Shown: positions 18,356 through 27,900 of the stretch, one piece after another
How positions within the stretch are numbered: the first letter of the stretch is position 1
How the letters are laid out: each line of letters begins with the position of its first letter
Assembly (NCBI RefSeq): GCF_019492055.1
Contig: NZ_JAICBX010000001.1
Span: 186,001 to 250,000, forward strand
Length of the DNA stretch: 64,000 bases
From: Flavimaribacter sediminis
GTDB taxonomy: Bacteria; Pseudomonadota; Alphaproteobacteria; Rhizobiales; Rhizobiaceae
Direction: 5' to 3'
Translations under genes and position numbers: made by a program
The notes under the pieces: model-generated
The model's database searches: none
What the model saw: only the letters and a program-made list of their open reading frames with translations
What the model was told of the DNA's origin: nothing

Positions 18356-19783
18356 ATGGATCATGCAGCCGCCGCCGAACATGCAGCACAGGGCGCCGCA
18401 CTCAGCAATATCGCCTTTGTCGCGGCGATCGCGGGCCTCCTGGGACTGGGCCTGATCATACTGCGTCAGCCGCCGCTCGTCGGTTTCATACTTGCAGGCA
18501 TGGCGCTGGGACCCACGGGTTTCGGGGTCATCCCAAGCTCCGCCTACGTCAATGTTCTGGCGGAAATGGGCGTTCTGGTGCTGTTGTTCTTCATCGGCAT
18601 CGAATTGTCTCTCAAGGCCTTCGTGCTCACCCTCAAACAGGCGGTATTGGTGTGCGGCGGGCAGATCACGGCCGCAGTGTCTGTCGGGCTGCTGATCGGC
18701 TACGTGCTCGGCCTGTCGATTGCAGAGGGCGTCATTCTCGGTTTCATCATCGCGCTGTCCAGCACCGTTGTGGCGATGAAGATGCTGGACGAGATGGGCG
18801 TGCTGCGCGGCGAGGAGGGCAGGGTGGCGATCGCCGTGCTTATCGCCCAGGACCTTGCTGTCGTGCCGATGCTGGTCTTTGCGTCAAGTTTCGGAGGCGA
18901 GTCCGTCAACTACACGGTCGTGACGCTCAAGATCGTCGTCTCGGTGGGACTGCTCGGCGGGCTTTTGTGGTGGCTCGGATCGCGCGGGAAACTCCGCGTG
19001 CCCTATACGGAAAAGATCGAGCGGAATGTGGAGATCGTCGCGGTCGGGGCGCTGGCCATCTGCTTTACCGCCGCGTCTCTTTCGGGCCTTGCGGGACTGT
19101 CGCCGGTTTACGGCGCTTTCCTGGCGGGCATTCTGATCGGAAACTCGACGCTCAGAAGCCGCGTCATACCGGTCATCGAACCAATACAGAGCGTGCTCCT
19201 CGTCATATTCTTCCTGTCGATCGGACTGTTGATCGATCTGTGGTTCATCTGGGACAATCTTCTGATCGTGATGCTTGTTTGCCTGGTCGTGATCGCAGCG
19301 AAGTCGGTTCTGAACATAGCCCTCCTGCGTCTGACGGGTTCTGATCCCCGCACGGCGCTGGTCGCCGGCCTGTCGATGGCGCAGATCGGCGAGTTCTCTT
19401 TCGTGCTGGCTGCTGCAGGAATGAGCGCGCACATCCTGCATGACGACACCTATCGGCTGGCGATCGCCGTGACCGCCATATCGCTGCTGGTGTCGCCGGT
19501 CTGGGCGGGACTCATGCATCGCATCGAGGATCTCGCCGCGTCGCACATCATATCCTATCGCGTTGCGCTTCGCGAGGCCTATGCGCGCGAGATCGAAGAA
19601 ATGCAGCGCGGCCGCATGGTGATCGATGTGGCGATATTCCACACGCGGCTACGGTACCGCGCAGTGCGGCTTGCCGTCTATCACCGCCGTGCCGCGCGCC
19701 AGGAAGCGGCGGCGAAAACGGATTCCGATCCGGAAATAGACGAAGCGGCCGAACCGCAAAAGACCGACGAAAAGGTCGATTGA
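18356..19783 (+). CDS. CPA2 family cation:proton antiporter (KefB/KefC-like membrane domain)
   Basis: 475 residues with 12-13 hydrophobic segments. Family blocks include LGLGLIILRQPPLVGFILAG, MGVLVLLFFIGIELS, IALSSTVVAMKML, IAQDLAVVPM (the QD motif of the ion site) and MAQIGEFSFVLA. The protein ends in a short basic/acidic cytoplasmic tail (~75 residues) and lacks the TrkA-N nucleotide-binding domain of KefB/C, so gating by NADH or glutathione adducts is unlikely. Expected activity is K+ or Na+/H+ exchange. The gene ends 4 bp before the convergent lytic transglycosylase gene. Confidence 0.88.
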   Translation: MDHAAAAEHAAQGAALSNIAFVAAIAGLLGLGLIILRQPPLVGFILAGMALGPTGFGVIPSSAYVNVLAEMGVLVLLFFIGIELSLKAFVLTLKQAVLVCGGQITAAVSVGLLIGYVLGLSIAEGVILGFIIALSSTVVAMKMLDEMGVLRGEEGRVAIAVLIAQDLAVVPMLVFASSFGGESVNYTVVTLKIVVSVGLLGGLLWWLGSRGKLRVPYTEKIERNVEIVAVGALAICFTAASLSGLAGLSPVYGAFLAGILIGNSTLRSRVIPVIEPIQSVLLVIFFLSIGLLIDLWFIWDNLLIVMLVCLVVIAAKSVLNIALLRLTGSDPRTALVAGLSMAQIGEFSFVLAAAGMSAHILHDDTYRLAIAVTAISLLVSPVWAGLMHRIEDLAASHIISYRVALREAYAREIEEMQRGRMVIDVAIFHTRLRYRAVRLAVYHRRAARQEAAAKTDSDPEIDEAAEPQKTDEKVD

Positions 19784-19787
19784 GTTC

Positions 19788-20984
19788 TTATTGCAGTCGT
19801 GACAGCAGTTGCGGGGTCGGCCATGCGTCGGCGGGCATGCCGAGCCGAAGCTGTTCCTGCTGGACGGCGTTGCGCGTGCCGCTGCCGAGTATGCCGTCAA
19901 TCTTGCCGACATCGTAGCCGCGCGCCTGGAGAATGGTCTGCAATTGCTTCATCTGGGCGTCGCTCAGTCCGGTTTCCGGGTTGCCGGCGTCATAGCGCTG
20001 GGCGCCGCCGAGACGGGTCGCCAGATAGGCGGCCGTCGTGGTGTAGATAAGCGACTGGTTCCATTCGAGATAGATCGCGAAATTCGGATAGACCAGGAAT
20101 GCCGGTCCCTTGCGGCCCTGCGGCAGAAGCAGGGAGGCCGGCAGGGAGCCCGACGGGAAAGCGCCGTTGCGCGACTTAACCCCCATGGCCTGCCACTGGC
20201 TGACGGGAAGGGTCTGGTCAATGCCGGATTTCGACCAGTCGAGATTGGAGGGAACCGTGACCTCCTGCATCCAGGGTTCATTCGGCCGCCATCCGAGATG
20301 GTGGATGAAGGCCGCCGCCGTGAGAATCGCGTCCGGCGCGCTTTTCTTCAGGTTGACATGACCATCGCCGTCGCCGTCGCGGCCATAGCGAATAATGTCT
20401 TCCGGCAGCAGCTGCACCTGGCCGATCTCCCCGGCCCAGGCGCCGGTTGTCCTGGCCGGATCGAGGTCTCCATGCTGGACCATTTCGATCGCCGCGATCA
20501 GTTGCGGGCGAAAGAGTTCCGGCCGGCGGCAGTCATGGGCGAGCGTCACCAAAGCGTTCATGGTGTTGAAGTCGCCCTGGACCGCGCCGAAATCCGTCTC
20601 CAGCGCCCAGAAAGCGGTGATGACTTCCGGCGGAATGCCGTATTCCCGCTGGGCCTGCGCAAACACGTTGGCGTATTTGCCCATGTTCGTCTTGCCGTTC
20701 TGCATGCGGTAGCCGCTGACGGAGCGCTTTGAGAATTCCAGGAATGTCTGCTTGAAGACGCCCTGGGCCCGGTCGCGGCTCAGCACCTTCTTGTCGATGC
20801 GCGCGTTGGCGAGCGCCTGGTCGGCGACGCGCGGCGGCACGCCCTTGGCGACGGCTTCCTGTTTGACGCCGGCGAGAAAGGATCCGAGATCGCCCCCGCA
20901 GGTCTGCGCCTGTGCGATGCCTGTTGCGAACTGGCAGGCGAAGATCAGGACGGTTGCTGCGGCGAGTCTGTTCAGGCGAATCAT
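19788..20984 (-). CDS. Lytic murein transglycosylase, MltB-like (GH103) with peptidoglycan-binding domain
   Basis: 398 residues from ATG 20984, chosen because GGAGG lies just upstream and a signal peptide (MIRLNRLAAATVLIFACQ... ending AQA) follows; the frame extends 17 codons further without such features. The catalytic domain has the GH103 sequence FWALETDFGAVQGDFNTMNAL with the active Glu, then EIGQVQLLPEDIIRYG. The C-terminal 60 residues form a PGBD1 repeat (LSDAQMKQLQTILQARGYDVG). It cleaves the glycan strand to 1,6-anhydroMurNAc in the periplasm. It lies 51 bp downstream of a GH25 muramidase gene, forming a murein-hydrolase pair. Confidence 0.9.
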   Translation of the reverse strand: MIRLNRLAAATVLIFACQFATGIAQAQTCGGDLGSFLAGVKQEAVAKGVPPRVADQALANARIDKKVLSRDRAQGVFKQTFLEFSKRSVSGYRMQNGKTNMGKYANVFAQAQREYGIPPEVITAFWALETDFGAVQGDFNTMNALVTLAHDCRRPELFRPQLIAAIEMVQHGDLDPARTTGAWAGEIGQVQLLPEDIIRYGRDGDGDGHVNLKKSAPDAILTAAAFIHHLGWRPNEPWMQEVTVPSNLDWSKSGIDQTLPVSQWQAMGVKSRNGAFPSGSLPASLLLPQGRKGPAFLVYPNFAIYLEWNQSLIYTTTAAYLATRLGGAQRYDAGNPETGLSDAQMKQLQTILQARGYDVGKIDGILGSGTRNAVQQEQLRLGMPADAWPTPQLLSRLQ

Positions 20985-21035
20985 GAATTCCTCCGGAAGG
21001 GTAGCGGTCTGTTTATCGTCGGATTGTGGCCGCAC

Positions 21036-21818
21036 TCAGAGCGCGGAGGCGGAAACCCACTTGAGCCAGTCTTTGCGGTCGCCGGCAAAGACGTTGATGT
21101 CGGTGTCGCCCTGGATGCCGGGCACGATGCCGGTTCCCGTGTATTGCCAGAAATGCCAGTCGCGCTGGACATAGATGTTGTCGGGGTGATCGGCGACGGA
21201 GCGGACCCAGAAGGTGTAATCGGAGAAGTGACCCACCAGGTTGTCACGATGGAAATCCACCGTCGTGTAGATCATCGGCTTGCGGCCGTAATGCGCCTCG
21301 ACGCGATCCATGAAGATCTTCATGTTCCTGCGCACCGTGGCCGGGTCGGGGCGTTTCTTGCAGGTGGGCGAAGCGTGGTTCCATTCGATGTCGAGCACCG
21401 GCGGCAGGGAGCCGCGTTCCTTCGGCGTGTTGCGAATGAACCAGGCCGCCTGTTTTTCGGGCGTCGTGCAGAAATAGTAGAAGTGGTATGCGCCGCGCGG
21501 AATGCCAGCTTGCCTGGATTGGCGCCAATACTCGTCGAAACGGTCGTCCTTCAGATCTCCGCCTTCGGTCGCCTTGATATATGCGAAGTCGATGCCGGAT
21601 TTGCGCAGCTTGCGCCAGTCGATGTCCGCCTGCCACTTGGACACGTCGATGCCGTGCACCTCGTGGCGGGCCGGATGGTTCTTGCCGAAATTCTGCGGGT
21701 CCCTGTCGCCATAGCGCATCGGCGACGGCGCCGTGATGTCGTCGAAGCTGTATTCGTAGGTGGTGCATGCCGCCAGCATGAAAAGCAGGGGTGCGAATAT
21801 GAGCGCGCGTCGACGCAT
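21036..21818 (-). CDS. GH25 family muramidase (lysozyme), putative lipoprotein
   Basis: 260 residues. The N terminus MRRRALIFAPLLFMLAAC is a lipoprotein signal with Cys18 as the lipidation site. The catalytic domain shows GH25 features: HGIDVSKWQADIDW at the start, YIKATEGG, GAYHFYYF, and the DxE pair in PVLDIEWNH, then the C-terminal WHFWQYTGTG. It hydrolyses the MurNAc-GlcNAc bond of peptidoglycan, here probably tethered to a periplasmic membrane face. It is likely co-transcribed with the downstream lytic transglycosylase. Confidence 0.9.
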   Translation of the reverse strand: MRRRALIFAPLLFMLAACTTYEYSFDDITAPSPMRYGDRDPQNFGKNHPARHEVHGIDVSKWQADIDWRKLRKSGIDFAYIKATEGGDLKDDRFDEYWRQSRQAGIPRGAYHFYYFCTTPEKQAAWFIRNTPKERGSLPPVLDIEWNHASPTCKKRPDPATVRRNMKIFMDRVEAHYGRKPMIYTTVDFHRDNLVGHFSDYTFWVRSVADHPDNIYVQRDWHFWQYTGTGIVPGIQGDTDINVFAGDRKDWLKWVSASAL

Positions 21819-21895
21819 GGCGAACCGTCCAATTCGGTTGGCGATAACCGGCTCCGGCAGTAATAATGCAGATTCTCGTCAGTGAAAAGGCGTAT

Positions 21896-22540
21896 TCAAG
21901 CCTGCGAGACAATCATGTGCCAAGTATAACCGCGGTAGAGCCGTTCGCTTCTGGCCTTCAATCCGGCCTTTTCGGCCTTGCCTTCTACTACATCGAAAAG
22001 GGTTGCTCGCGGGTTAACGTGGAAGCGCGCAAGCCATGCATGAAGCGCGGACCTGAAGAGGGACGGCAGCCGTTCCTGCTGACCGAAATCCACAATATGC
22101 AGGGAGCCCTGCGGCGACAGCGCCGCCATTGCGGCGTCGATCGTCTCTTCCCAGGCGGGTATCATCGACAGCGCATAGGAAATGAAGACCCGGTCGAAAG
22201 CGGGCTTTCCGAACAGCTCTTCCGGGTCGAAGCTGGAGGCGTCGCCCTGGACCAGTTTCATCTCCAGACCTGAGCGCTGCGCCGTATTGCCTGCCGACGC
22301 CAGCATCTCGGCGGAGATGTCCAGTCCGTGCAGGCGGGCATTGGGCCAGCGCTTCGCGACGGCTGCGAGATTGCGACCCGTTCCGCAGCCGAGCTCCAGA
22401 ACGTCCGCGCCCCGGGGCATCTCCATAGCATCGATCATCCGGTCGCGGCCAAGCAGGTAATATTTTCGTGACAGGTCGTAAATATGCCGCTGATGACGAT
22501 AAGTCCCGTCCATCAGTTCCGCATGGGCGGCCGAATTCAT
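21896..22540 (-). CDS. btaB: Betaine-lipid methyltransferase BtaB
   Basis: 214 residues from ATG 22540, which overlaps the btaA stop as ATGA. Class I SAM methyltransferase with motif I VLELGCGTGRNL, DISAEMLA, and a YALSMIPAW segment typical of BtaB. It N-methylates diacylglycerylhomoserine three times to give DGTS, the phosphorus-free membrane lipid made by many Hyphomicrobiales under phosphate limitation. The frame is open upstream to 22633 but that part overlaps btaA and shows no family similarity. Same operon and Pho-box control as btaA. Confidence 0.92.
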   Translation of the reverse strand: MNSAAHAELMDGTYRHQRHIYDLSRKYYLLGRDRMIDAMEMPRGADVLELGCGTGRNLAAVAKRWPNARLHGLDISAEMLASAGNTAQRSGLEMKLVQGDASSFDPEELFGKPAFDRVFISYALSMIPAWEETIDAAMAALSPQGSLHIVDFGQQERLPSLFRSALHAWLARFHVNPRATLFDVVEGKAEKAGLKARSERLYRGYTWHMIVSQA

Positions 22541-23787
22541 GACGCGCGCTTTTCGTAAAGATGGAAGCCGCCATAGATCGCCGACCGGTCCCGGCGGCAA
22601 CAGATTTCCGATTCCGTCTCGCGGTAATTCCACTGGTCGAGGATGGCGGGATCGACGCGGCCCGGCAGAATGGTCGGGGCACCGGCGGTGCGGAATATGA
22701 CGCGCGCGCCGGTATCGGCCGTGCGGGTGATTTCCGACCAGAGTTCGTTGAGTTGCGCGTCGCTCATCCAGTCCTGGGCGTCGAGCAGCACATAGCGGTC
22801 GAGGGACGCGGCGGGCTTATGTCTCAGGAAATCGGTGAAGCCGATATGATTGACCGAGACGTTGTCGGCCAGATCGCGGATCGTCTCGTAATGGTCTTCC
22901 TGCAGGTAGGCCGGCAGTTCGGCCGCGCCGTGCTCCGGATAGCGGCGCGCAAAGGCCTGCCATGCGAAGTAGTTTTCCTTGAGAGGGAAGTGACAGGCAA
23001 GCTTCTCGAGCCGCGTCTTGAGCACTTCGGCCATCGTTTCTTCGCCGGCGAGCAGTTCGTCATATTGCGCGGGCGGAATGCCGAGGCCGAACAGCGACGC
23101 CTTGCGGCCGGTCATCCATTTGACAAGCGGCTTTTCGAAGAGCGGCGCAAGCCGGTCGTCGAAGAACCGGCGCTGCTCGCGCAGGCTGCCGGACTGCATG
23201 ATTTCGGCCGGGTCGACACCGTGCAGACGGGCGATCAGGTGGCCGGTCGCGATGAACCAGCCGAGAAGGCCGCCCTTGTAGAAGTTGCCGTTGAAGGCTT
23301 CGATGCGCCTACGGCCCTTGATGGTCCGCCGCTCCCAATAGGATCGTGAAGCCGGATCGAGATGCGGCGCGATGTGTTGGTCGTAGATGTTAGAATTGCC
23401 GCGCTGGTTGTCCATGGCGAAGAAGCGCAGGACCTCGCTGTGACCAGGCAGGCGACGCATGGCGGTGAGCTTCATGCGGTTGAGCGCAATATGCGCCTTG
23501 TTCAGGTCGACGACGTCAATGCTTTCCGGCCGCGCGGTGAGGTATGCAAGCACATTGCAGCCGCCGGACGCGATGGTGACGATCCGGTGGCCTTCGGACA
23601 GCGCCATCGCTTCCATGTCGACCTTCGGGTCTTCCCAGATCTGCGGATAGACGAGCCCTGTAAAGAGAAGGGCGAATAGCCGCTCGGACAGTCCTTCCTT
23701 CGTATAGGCCCTGTTCTGGTAAAGCGCCTTTCCCAGATGGCGTTTGCCGCTAAGTACAAAACCCGATTCCGTGGCGATATCCGACAT
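22537..23787 (-). CDS. btaA: Diacylglycerol 3-amino-3-carboxypropyltransferase BtaA
   Basis: 416 residues, the usual BtaA length (DUF3419). Hallmarks are GLVYPQIWEDPKVDMEAM near residue 44, a nucleotide-binding segment IVTIASGGCNVLAYL, DVVDLNKAHIALNRMKL, and the C-terminal RVIFRTAG. It moves the aminocarboxypropyl group of SAM to diacylglycerol, giving diacylglycerylhomoserine, the substrate of BtaB. Together they replace phosphatidylcholine-type lipids when phosphate is scarce. A tandem Pho box lies 49 bp upstream of the start. Confidence 0.94.
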   Translation of the reverse strand: MSDIATESGFVLSGKRHLGKALYQNRAYTKEGLSERLFALLFTGLVYPQIWEDPKVDMEAMALSEGHRIVTIASGGCNVLAYLTARPESIDVVDLNKAHIALNRMKLTAMRRLPGHSEVLRFFAMDNQRGNSNIYDQHIAPHLDPASRSYWERRTIKGRRRIEAFNGNFYKGGLLGWFIATGHLIARLHGVDPAEIMQSGSLREQRRFFDDRLAPLFEKPLVKWMTGRKASLFGLGIPPAQYDELLAGEETMAEVLKTRLEKLACHFPLKENYFAWQAFARRYPEHGAAELPAYLQEDHYETIRDLADNVSVNHIGFTDFLRHKPAASLDRYVLLDAQDWMSDAQLNELWSEITRTADTGARVIFRTAGAPTILPGRVDPAILDQWNYRETESEICCRRDRSAIYGGFHLYEKRAS

Positions 23788-23835
23788 GCCGCAAGTCCCC
23801 GCAATTCGTCATTTCCGAGCGGGTACCTCCGGGCG

Positions 23836-23875
23836 GTGACATCGACATGACATATCGGTGACAGAATGGTGACGG
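23836..23875 (-). promoter_or_regulatory. Fourfold tandem Pho box of the btaAB operon
   Basis: On the coding strand four heptamers occur at exactly 11-bp intervals with 4-bp spacers: CCGTCAC, CTGTCAC, ATGTCAT and ATGTCAC. This is the PhoB direct-repeat layout (CTGTCAT-N4-CTGTCAT) doubled, so two PhoB dimers could bind side by side. The array ends 49 bp upstream of the btaA start. btaA is a known PhoB target in Sinorhizobium meliloti. The rest of the 270-bp gap up to 24057 holds no gene that I can see. Confidence 0.85.
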
Positions 23876-24057
23876 TGTGGAGGATGGGGGGTAAAGTATT
23901 GAAAATTATGACGAACAAAGAGCCGACGATCCTGCATTAGGCAAGTATGGTGGCCGGGGCAAAAGTAATTTTTTTCTAGGTAGGACGCAATGGCCGGGCG
24001 GTTCGAATCGCTTTGTTAGTGAGTGAGACTTGTTGAGAACGTCTTATTTTGCGGGAT

Positions 24058-24294
24058 TTACTTGATTATCAGCTTTTCACCCTCCTTCCCAATAAGCGAC
24101 TTTTCTCTGTGATAATCGATGTGGGACAGTGCCATCTTCCGGCATTTCTCGTCGCTGTTTATCTGCCGCGCGGTCCATCTCCGCCATTCCTCTGAGCCGA
24201 ACGCCATTCGCTCAGCGTCGTATATGCTGACGCCATGCTGTTCCCGAAGCTGCTTGATATGCCTTATCCAGCGCAGTCGGTCCTCAGACATCAT
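24058..24294 (-). CDS. Small hypothetical protein of the toxin-antitoxin operon
   Basis: 78 residues, strongly charged (MMSEDRLRWIRHIKQLREQHG), no membrane segment. I do not recognise a domain; the RHIKQLREQHGVSIYDAERMAF portion looks like a short helical domain. It begins 9 bp after the antitoxin stop in the same direction, so it is probably the third gene of the toxin-antitoxin transcript. A helper or second regulator role is possible but not shown. Confidence 0.55.
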   Translation of the reverse strand: MMSEDRLRWIRHIKQLREQHGVSIYDAERMAFGSEEWRRWTARQINSDEKCRKMALSHIDYHREKSLIGKEGEKLIIK

Positions 24295-24303
24295 TACCTT
24301 GCC

Positions 24304-24591
24304 TCAAGCGCCTGCCTTGTGCTCAAGGCTGATTTTAAGTTTTGCTCCAGTCGCCGCGGCATAGCGTTGCAGCGCTTTCATTGAGGGGCTTACGCGGCCG
24401 CTCTCGAGTTTTGCCACATAGGACTGGGAGGTCTGCATTTTTTCAGCAACCTGTTCCTGTGTCATATTGGCTTCCGATCTTGCGCGGATGAGTGTCTCGG
24501 CAATTGAGAACTCTTCCGCCAGCGACTCGTACTCGGAACGTATGTCAGGCCGTTCTAGAAGTTTCTTTTTCAGATCATCAAAGTTCTTCAT
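24304..24591 (-). CDS. XRE/HigA-like antitoxin
   Basis: 95 residues. An N-terminal ~35-residue helical extension precedes a Cro/C1 helix-turn-helix (ARSEANMTQEQVAEKMQTSQSYVAKLESGRVSPSMKALQRYAAATGAKLKI region), with the MTQEQVAEKM...QSYVAKLE recognition core. Antitoxins of HigBA systems that pair with Gp49-like toxins have this form: they neutralise the toxin and repress the operon. The start overlaps the toxin stop by 4 bp (ATGA). Confidence 0.85.
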   Translation of the reverse strand: MKNFDDLKKKLLERPDIRSEYESLAEEFSIAETLIRARSEANMTQEQVAEKMQTSQSYVAKLESGRVSPSMKALQRYAAATGAKLKISLEHKAGA

Positions 24592-24908
24592 TCTACTTCC
24601 TCTGCCCGTTTCAGGGCGAGTTCGATTTCGCGACGTGGAGTCTTCTGGGTCTTTTTGGCAAAAACGCGCACCACGACAACGCGTTTCGGTTTGGCTGTGA
24701 CATAGAGCGCACGTGAAATTCCGTCACGGCCTTTCAGTCTGATCTCCCATAAATGACCTTCAAGGTGCTTCACGTGCGGTTCTCGAACGCGCTCCAATCC
24801 AAACGACCGGATCAGTTCACCAACACGTAGAAAGCGGGCTATTTGATCTGCAGGGAGAGCCTCAAGCTCCGCTTCAACAGCTTCGTTCAGAAACTCAATT
24901 TTCCACAT
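24588..24908 (-). CDS. HigB/RelE superfamily (phage Gp49-like) toxin
   Basis: 106 residues. The WKIEFLNEAVEAELEALPADQIARFLRV start, the HLEGHLWEIRLKGRDGISRALYVT core and the VVVVRVFAKKTQKTPRREIELALKR end are those of Gp49-like HigB toxins, which cut mRNA on the ribosome. The toxin gene comes first, as in higBA. The module is noticeably more AT-rich than its neighbours, and it lies between btaAB and a metabolic gene, which suggests acquisition by transfer. Confidence 0.88.
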   Translation of the reverse strand: MWKIEFLNEAVEAELEALPADQIARFLRVGELIRSFGLERVREPHVKHLEGHLWEIRLKGRDGISRALYVTAKPKRVVVVRVFAKKTQKTPRREIELALKRAEEVE

Positions 24909-24934
24909 TGTAATATATCAAATATGACATAATT

Positions 24935-27900
24935 TCAACCCTTTCCATATCCCCCCGAAGTCGGCGTCGTCAGGATCACGGCTTCGCCGGCTTCGAGCTC
25001 CGTCTGGTCGCAGGCTTTCAGTTCCTCGATTTTGCCGTCAAGGCGGCGGACCTCCGTCTTGCCGACCTGGCCGTCGCCGCCGCCGTCCAGCCCTTTCGGA
25101 GGCCTGTTGCGGTGGGAGGACAGGATCGCGCATTCCATTTTTTCCAGGAAACGGATTGTGCGTTGCGTGCCGTCCCCGGCGTTGAAGGCGCCGCGGCCGC
25201 CGGAGCCTTCGCGGACATGGAAATCCTCCAGCAGGACGGGAAAACGCATCTCCAGTATTTCCGGGTCGGTGAGCCGCGAATTGGTCATGTGGACGTGCAC
25301 GCCAGAGGTTCCGGCAAAGCCGCGGCCGTTGCTCATCCTGCCCGCCGGAGAGCCGGAGCATATTGTCTCGTAATACTGGTAGCGGTTATTGCCGAAGGTG
25401 AGATTGTTCATCGTGCCCTGGCTGTTGGCGAGCGCGCCGAGCGCGCCGAAAATCGCGTTGGTGACGTGCTGCGACGTCTCGACATTGCCGGCGACGACGG
25501 CGGCCGGCCAGGAGGGTTTCAGCATGCAGTCGTCGGGCAGCACGATGTTGATCGGCCGCAGGCAGCCGGCGTTCATCGGGATCGAGCCTTCGACCATGAC
25601 GCGGAAACAGTAGAGCACGGCGGCGCGCGTGACGGGCTCAGGCGCATTGAAATTGTTCTTCATGACCGGCGATGTGCCGGTGAAGGCGACGGTTGCCGTG
25701 CGCTCCTTGCGATCGACGCTGATCTTCACCCTGATGACCTGACCGGTGTCGGTCGGATATTCGTATTCGCAGTCGGAGAGCGCGTCGATGACTTCGCGCA
25801 CGCTTTCGGCGGCGTTGTCCTGGACGTGACCCATATAGGCCTGAACGACGTCGAGGCCGAAATCGGCGACCATCCTGTGCAGTTCGGCGATCCCCTTTTC
25901 GTTCGCCGCGATCTGGGCTTTGAGGTCCGCGACGTTCTGGAACGTGTTGCGGGCGGGGTAGGGATGGTCGGTCAGAAGGTCGACCAGTTCCTTCTCGCGG
26001 AAGCGGCCCTGATCGACGATCAGAAAATTGTCGATCAGCACGCCTTCCTCGTCCACGGTCGTGGCGAGCGGCGTCATGGAGCCGGGCGCCGTGCCGCCGA
26101 TGTCGGCGTGGTGGCCGCGCGAGGCGGTGTAGAAGAGGATTTCCTCGCCGGCCTTGTCGAAGAGCGGCGTCACAACGGTGATGTCGGGCAGGTGGGTGCC
26201 GCCATTGTAGGGCGCGTTGAGCGCAAAGACGTCGCCCGGTCTTATCTTTCCCTTGTTCAGCCTGATGACGGTTTCGACCGAGCGGTCCATGGAGCCGAGA
26301 TGAACCGGCATGTGCGGCGCATTGGCGACCAGCGCGCCGCTGCTGTCGAAGACGGCGCAGGAAAAGTCCAGCCGCTCCTTGATGTTGACGGAATGGGCGG
26401 TGTTCTGCAGCGTCACGCCCATCTGCTCGGCGATCGACATGAAGAGGTTGTTGAAGACTTCAAGCAGGATCGGATCGGCCTCTCTCGTGCCGATCGCCTG
26501 CTGCCGCTGCTTCTTTTCGCGGCGTCGCATGACGACATGATTGTAGGCGTTGATTTCGGCCTGCCAGCCGGGCTCGACGACGATCGTCTGGTTTTTCTCG
26601 ATGATGAGGGCCGGCCCGCTGAGACGCGCGCCCGGAGACAGTTCATCGTGCCGGACGATGGCGGCGTCATGCCATTGGCCTCCGGAGAAGACCGGGCGGA
26701 CGCGGTCTGACGCGATGTCGCGCGGCGCCAGCTCTTTTTCACTCTCTGCCGCGCCGCGGCCGCGTGTTTCGGTTGCTTCCACTGCAACGGCTTCCACGAC
26801 CACGGGCTTGGCGTCGTAGATGAACCCGAACTGCGCCTTGTGAGCGGTTTCGAACGCAATGCGCGCATCCGAGAAGGAGCGGCTCGAGAAATCGACGGGC
26901 AGGGCGGTGTCCGTTCCATCGTAGCGCAGGTGCAATTGCGGCCGCCAGCGCATGTCCTGATCGGCGACCCCCTGCGCGCGCAGTTCCTCTGCGGTTTCCC
27001 CGGACAGGCGTTCGACGAGCGCCTCCACATCGGCGACGGAGCTTTCGTCCAGCGGCTTTACCAGCGCCTGCTGGCGCGTGGAGAAGAGGCTTGCAAGCCC
27101 GATGCCATAGGCGGACAGGAGGCCCGAGAACGGATGAATGAGGATCGCCTCCATGCCAAGCGCGTCGGCGACAAGGCAGGCGTGCTGTCCGCCGGCGCCG
27201 CCGAAACAGTTGAGCAGATATTTCGTCACGTCGTAGCCGCGCTGCACGGAGATCTTCTTGATGGCGTTCGCCATGTTCTCGACGGCGATCGTGATGAAGC
27301 CCTCGGCGATCTCCTCCGGCGACTTGCCGTCGCCGATGCTTTGCGCGAGTTCGGCGAAGCGGCTGGCCACGACCTTGCTGTCGAGGGTCTGGTCCTGCTT
27401 CGGACCGAAAATCGAGGGAAAGAATTCCGGCTGCAGCTTGCCGAGCATGACATTGGCGTCCGTCACGGCCAGCGGTCCGCCGCGACGGTAGCAGGCCGGT
27501 CCGGGATCGGCGCCCGCGGAATCGGGGCCCGCCTGGAACCGTCCGGACTCATAATGCAGCACCGAGCCGCCGCCGGCGGCCACAGTGTGGATATCCATCA
27601 TCGGGGCGCGGATGCGCACCCCCGCCACTTCGGTGTCGAAAGCGCGTTCATAGCGGCCGTTATAATGCGCGACATCCGTCGAGGTGCCGCCCATGTCGAA
27701 GCCGATGACGCGCTCGAAGCCGGCCAGCGCCGCCGTCTCGACCATTCCGACGACGCCGCCGGCCGGACCGGAAAGGATGGCGTCCTTTCCCTGGAACAGT
27801 TTGGCGGTTGTCAGGCCGCCCGAGGACATCATGAATTTCAGCGTCGGCGTGTCGTCGGAATGCGCCGCGCCGGCGCCGAGTTCGCTTGCGACCTCGTTCA

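Noticed and set aside
23993-24020. GGTTCGAATC, the T-arm sequence of tRNAs, near the toxin-antitoxin module
   Set aside because: No acceptor stem, anticodon arm or CCA end pairs around it; at most a fragment resembling an attachment site, with no integrase or repeat nearby.
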